A stretch of DNA of 64,000 nt, from NCBI GenBank assembly GCA_011050685.1, contig DRFF01000190.1, positions 35,120-99,119 on the forward strand, written 5' to 3'. Source of the stretch: Aurantimonas coralicida. GTDB taxonomy: Bacteria; Pseudomonadota; Alphaproteobacteria; Rhizobiales; Rhizobiaceae. Under the pieces are notes generated by a model. That model was given only the letters and a program-made list of their open reading frames with translations. It ran no database searches and was not told the DNA's origin. This document shows, piece after piece, positions 62,645-64,000 of this stretch; position 1 is the first letter of the stretch; each line of letters begins with the position of its first letter. The translations under genes and the position numbers were made by a program.

Positions 62645-64000
62645 ATGAGCGAGTTCAGGCTGAAGGTAGAGCAGTTCGACGACGAGCCGGCATGGAGCGT
62701 CCTTTATCGGCTCGCCCGTTTGAGCGGCGCCGGCGACGCCAAGCAGTTCTGCATGGACTGGGACATGGATCTCACGGGAATCCAGAATGGTAACGAGATA
62801 GAGGGGTTTGCACGCCGCGGCGGTTACGATCTCGATCTTTTCGAACGTAACACGATCCGAACTCTCGATTGGGGATTCGAGATCAACGGTGAAAAGCTCT
62901 TCGGGCACTCCGTCACTGGCGGACAGAATCGCGTCTGTCGGCGATGCCTGGAAGAGGACGTCGCCAACGGTGGAGGCCGCCCCGATTACCGTCCGCATTG
63001 GAGGGACTGGTGGTTTATCCGGTCGGTCAGCGCATGTCCGTTTCACGGCATCAGGATCACGGCCGGAGAGAAGGCTGCGTTCGGCGGTCGCATCAGCTAT
63101 AGCCACGTCAATCCCATGTTGGGCGACTTGGACGGGTCGAGCATTACCAGAACGCCGATCGTCGAGGTCGGCGACACGCAATGGGAAGTCTACGTCCTCG
63201 GCCGTATCCGGTTCATGCCGAGACGATCTCACTGGCTGCTCGATCGCTATCCGCTCGGTTACGCCATCGCACTCGTCCGAAAGGTCGGCGAGGCGGTGCT
63301 CGAGGCCGCCGGCCACCAAGATCCGACCGACGCCGATCCCTACGATATTCATTATGGCGGCTACCGGGCGCTGCGGTCGCGGGAAACGCTCGAAGCTCTC
63401 CTCGACGGGCTTTTTCAGGCGGCCACGGTCCGGGGCGGAAAATGGGGGCAGCGCGTCGTCTACGGTGCCCTTTACGACTGGCTCAACCAGAGTCGGCAGG
63501 AACGTAGTTCAGGTGCGCTCTACGACCATGTGCGGACAATCCTCTTCGAGCATGCCTGGCGGACCTTCCCGCTCAACCCGAAGGAAGAGTTTTTCGGGAC
63601 GACGCTGCCCGAACGCAACTTCTACACGCTCCATCATGTCTGGCGCGAAAGCGGTATCCACACCTCGCGCCTACGGGCGATCCTGCTCAAGCTCGGAATC
63701 ATCGACGAAGCGATGGCCGCCCTGACGAACGATCAGATCTTCATCAAGGCTGAAGATGCGCGCACCGTCGTCGAGACCCTGCGACGGTCGATGACGCAGA
63801 ACGAACTCAAGGCAAGATACGGGATACCTCGAGGGACCTTCGCCATCATCCAGGATGCTGGCCTGATGCCGTCATGGCTGCAGACCGGCCCCACCTCCGA
63901 AGGGGATCACATCCATCTCGAGCAGGACGTCGACGCATGGTTCGCGCGACTAAAAGGAGCCGCGCCGTTCGTGGACAGGGTCGAGCCCGGCATGGCATCC
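62645..64000 (+). CDS. Large TniQ/TnsD-like protein (runs off the window)
   Basis: The frame is open from the ATG at 62645 (GAGGA 2-7 bp upstream) to the window end, at least 452 residues. The N terminus has the TniQ pattern EPAWSVLYRLARLSG, a zinc pair C98xxC101 (VCRRCLEEDV) and DWWFIRSVSACPFHGIRI (C131xxH134). The C-terminal part is long and helical, with an HTH-like NELKARYGIPRGTFAIIQDA near residue 390. The size and two-part layout resemble TnsD target selectors. It diverges from tnsA, and is probably a second target-choice protein of the same element. Confidence 0.82.
   Translation, partial: MSEFRLKVEQFDDEPAWSVLYRLARLSGAGDAKQFCMDWDMDLTGIQNGNEIEGFARRGGYDLDLFERNTIRTLDWGFEINGEKLFGHSVTGGQNRVCRRCLEEDVANGGGRPDYRPHWRDWWFIRSVSACPFHGIRITAGEKAAFGGRISYSHVNPMLGDLDGSSITRTPIVEVGDTQWEVYVLGRIRFMPRRSHWLLDRYPLGYAIALVRKVGEAVLEAAGHQDPTDADPYDIHYGGYRALRSRETLEALLDGLFQAATVRGGKWGQRVVYGALYDWLNQSRQERSSGALYDHVRTILFEHAWRTFPLNPKEEFFGTTLPERNFYTLHHVWRESGIHTSRLRAILLKLGIIDEAMAALTNDQIFIKAEDARTVVETLRRSMTQNELKARYGIPRGTFAIIQDAGLMPSWLQTGPTSEGDHIHLEQDVDAWFARLKGAAPFVDRVEPGMAS

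Larger units (their letters stand above)
56944..64000. mobile_element. Tn7-like transposon (left part, right end beyond window)
   Basis: The element holds a TnsA-like endonuclease, a DDE transposase, a TnsC/TniB-like ATPase and a small TniQ in one minus-strand operon, plus a divergent second TniQ. A plausible left end with TnsB-type repeats starts at 56944 (TGT). No matching right end was found before 64000, so the element should continue. It is inserted about 160 bp upstream of preT, where pre regulation could be affected. Confidence 0.72.

Noticed and set aside
1..64000. CRISPR array or cas genes
   Set aside because: No regularly spaced direct repeats with unique spacers and no Cas-like protein were seen; the Tn7-like element cannot be called CRISPR-associated from this window.
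1..64000. tRNA or rRNA genes
   Set aside because: No cloverleaf with GGTTCGAATCC-like T arm or conserved rRNA segment was found at operon gaps or at the transposon end.

Overview
The window is a GC-rich chromosomal segment of an alphaproteobacterium, almost certainly of the Rhizobiales. The gene order of the flagellar locus (motA, fliM, fliN, fliG, flhB, flgBC, fliE, flgG, flgA, flgI, motE, flgH, fliL, fliP, two flagellins, fliF, motB, motC, fliK, rem, flgE, flgK, flgL, flaF, flbT, flgD, fliQ, flhA), with the rhizobial specialities MotC, MotE, Rem, FlbT and FlaF, is the diagnostic feature. A RIME-like Rhizobiales intergenic palindrome at 43484-43648 agrees. I see no rRNA, tRNA or CRISPR array.

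Region 1 (1-31889) is the flagellar and motor locus. Nearly everything from flhA (cut by the left edge) to motA lies on the minus strand in a few translationally coupled operons separated by recognisable hairpin terminators. A short plus-strand operon (DUF1217 protein, flgF, fliI) diverges from motA.

Region 2 (31891-37230) is a plus-strand efflux operon: two tandem perfect palindromes, a MarR/GbsR-like regulator, an RND periplasmic adaptor fused to a peptidoglycan-binding domain, and an RND pump. It converges with no spacer on a TRAP dicarboxylate-type transporter (dctM, dctQ, dctP, minus strand, 37231-40291).

Region 3 (40498-56786) is a reductive pyrimidine catabolism locus. One long minus-strand operon carries an omega-aminotransferase, beta-ureidopropionase, dihydropyrimidinase and a complete NMT1-type ABC transporter. 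It starts from a near-consensus RutR operator beside a divergent rutR gene. The dihydropyrimidine dehydrogenase pair preT-preA lies further along. Together these would import pyrimidines or their derivatives, reduce the ring, open it, remove the carbamoyl group and transaminate beta-alanine. Two strikingly AT-rich genes, one GIY-YIG-like and one helix-hairpin-helix glycosylase-like, sit immediately either side of the dihydropyrimidinase gene in the same orientation. An EthD-like gene and a GGDEF/EAL protein with a degenerate cyclase motif lie between rutR and preA.

Region 4 (about 56944-64000 and beyond) is a Tn7-like transposition module: a TnsA-like endonuclease, a TnsB/TniA-like DDE transposase, a TnsC/TniB-like ATPase and a small TniQ in one overlapping minus-strand operon, with a second, larger and divergent TniQ/TnsD-like gene running off the window. 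A plausible left end with three 21-22 bp spaced repeats lies upstream of preT. The right end and any cargo or guide machinery must lie beyond 64000. This module and the AT-rich nuclease-like pair are the most unusual content of the window.
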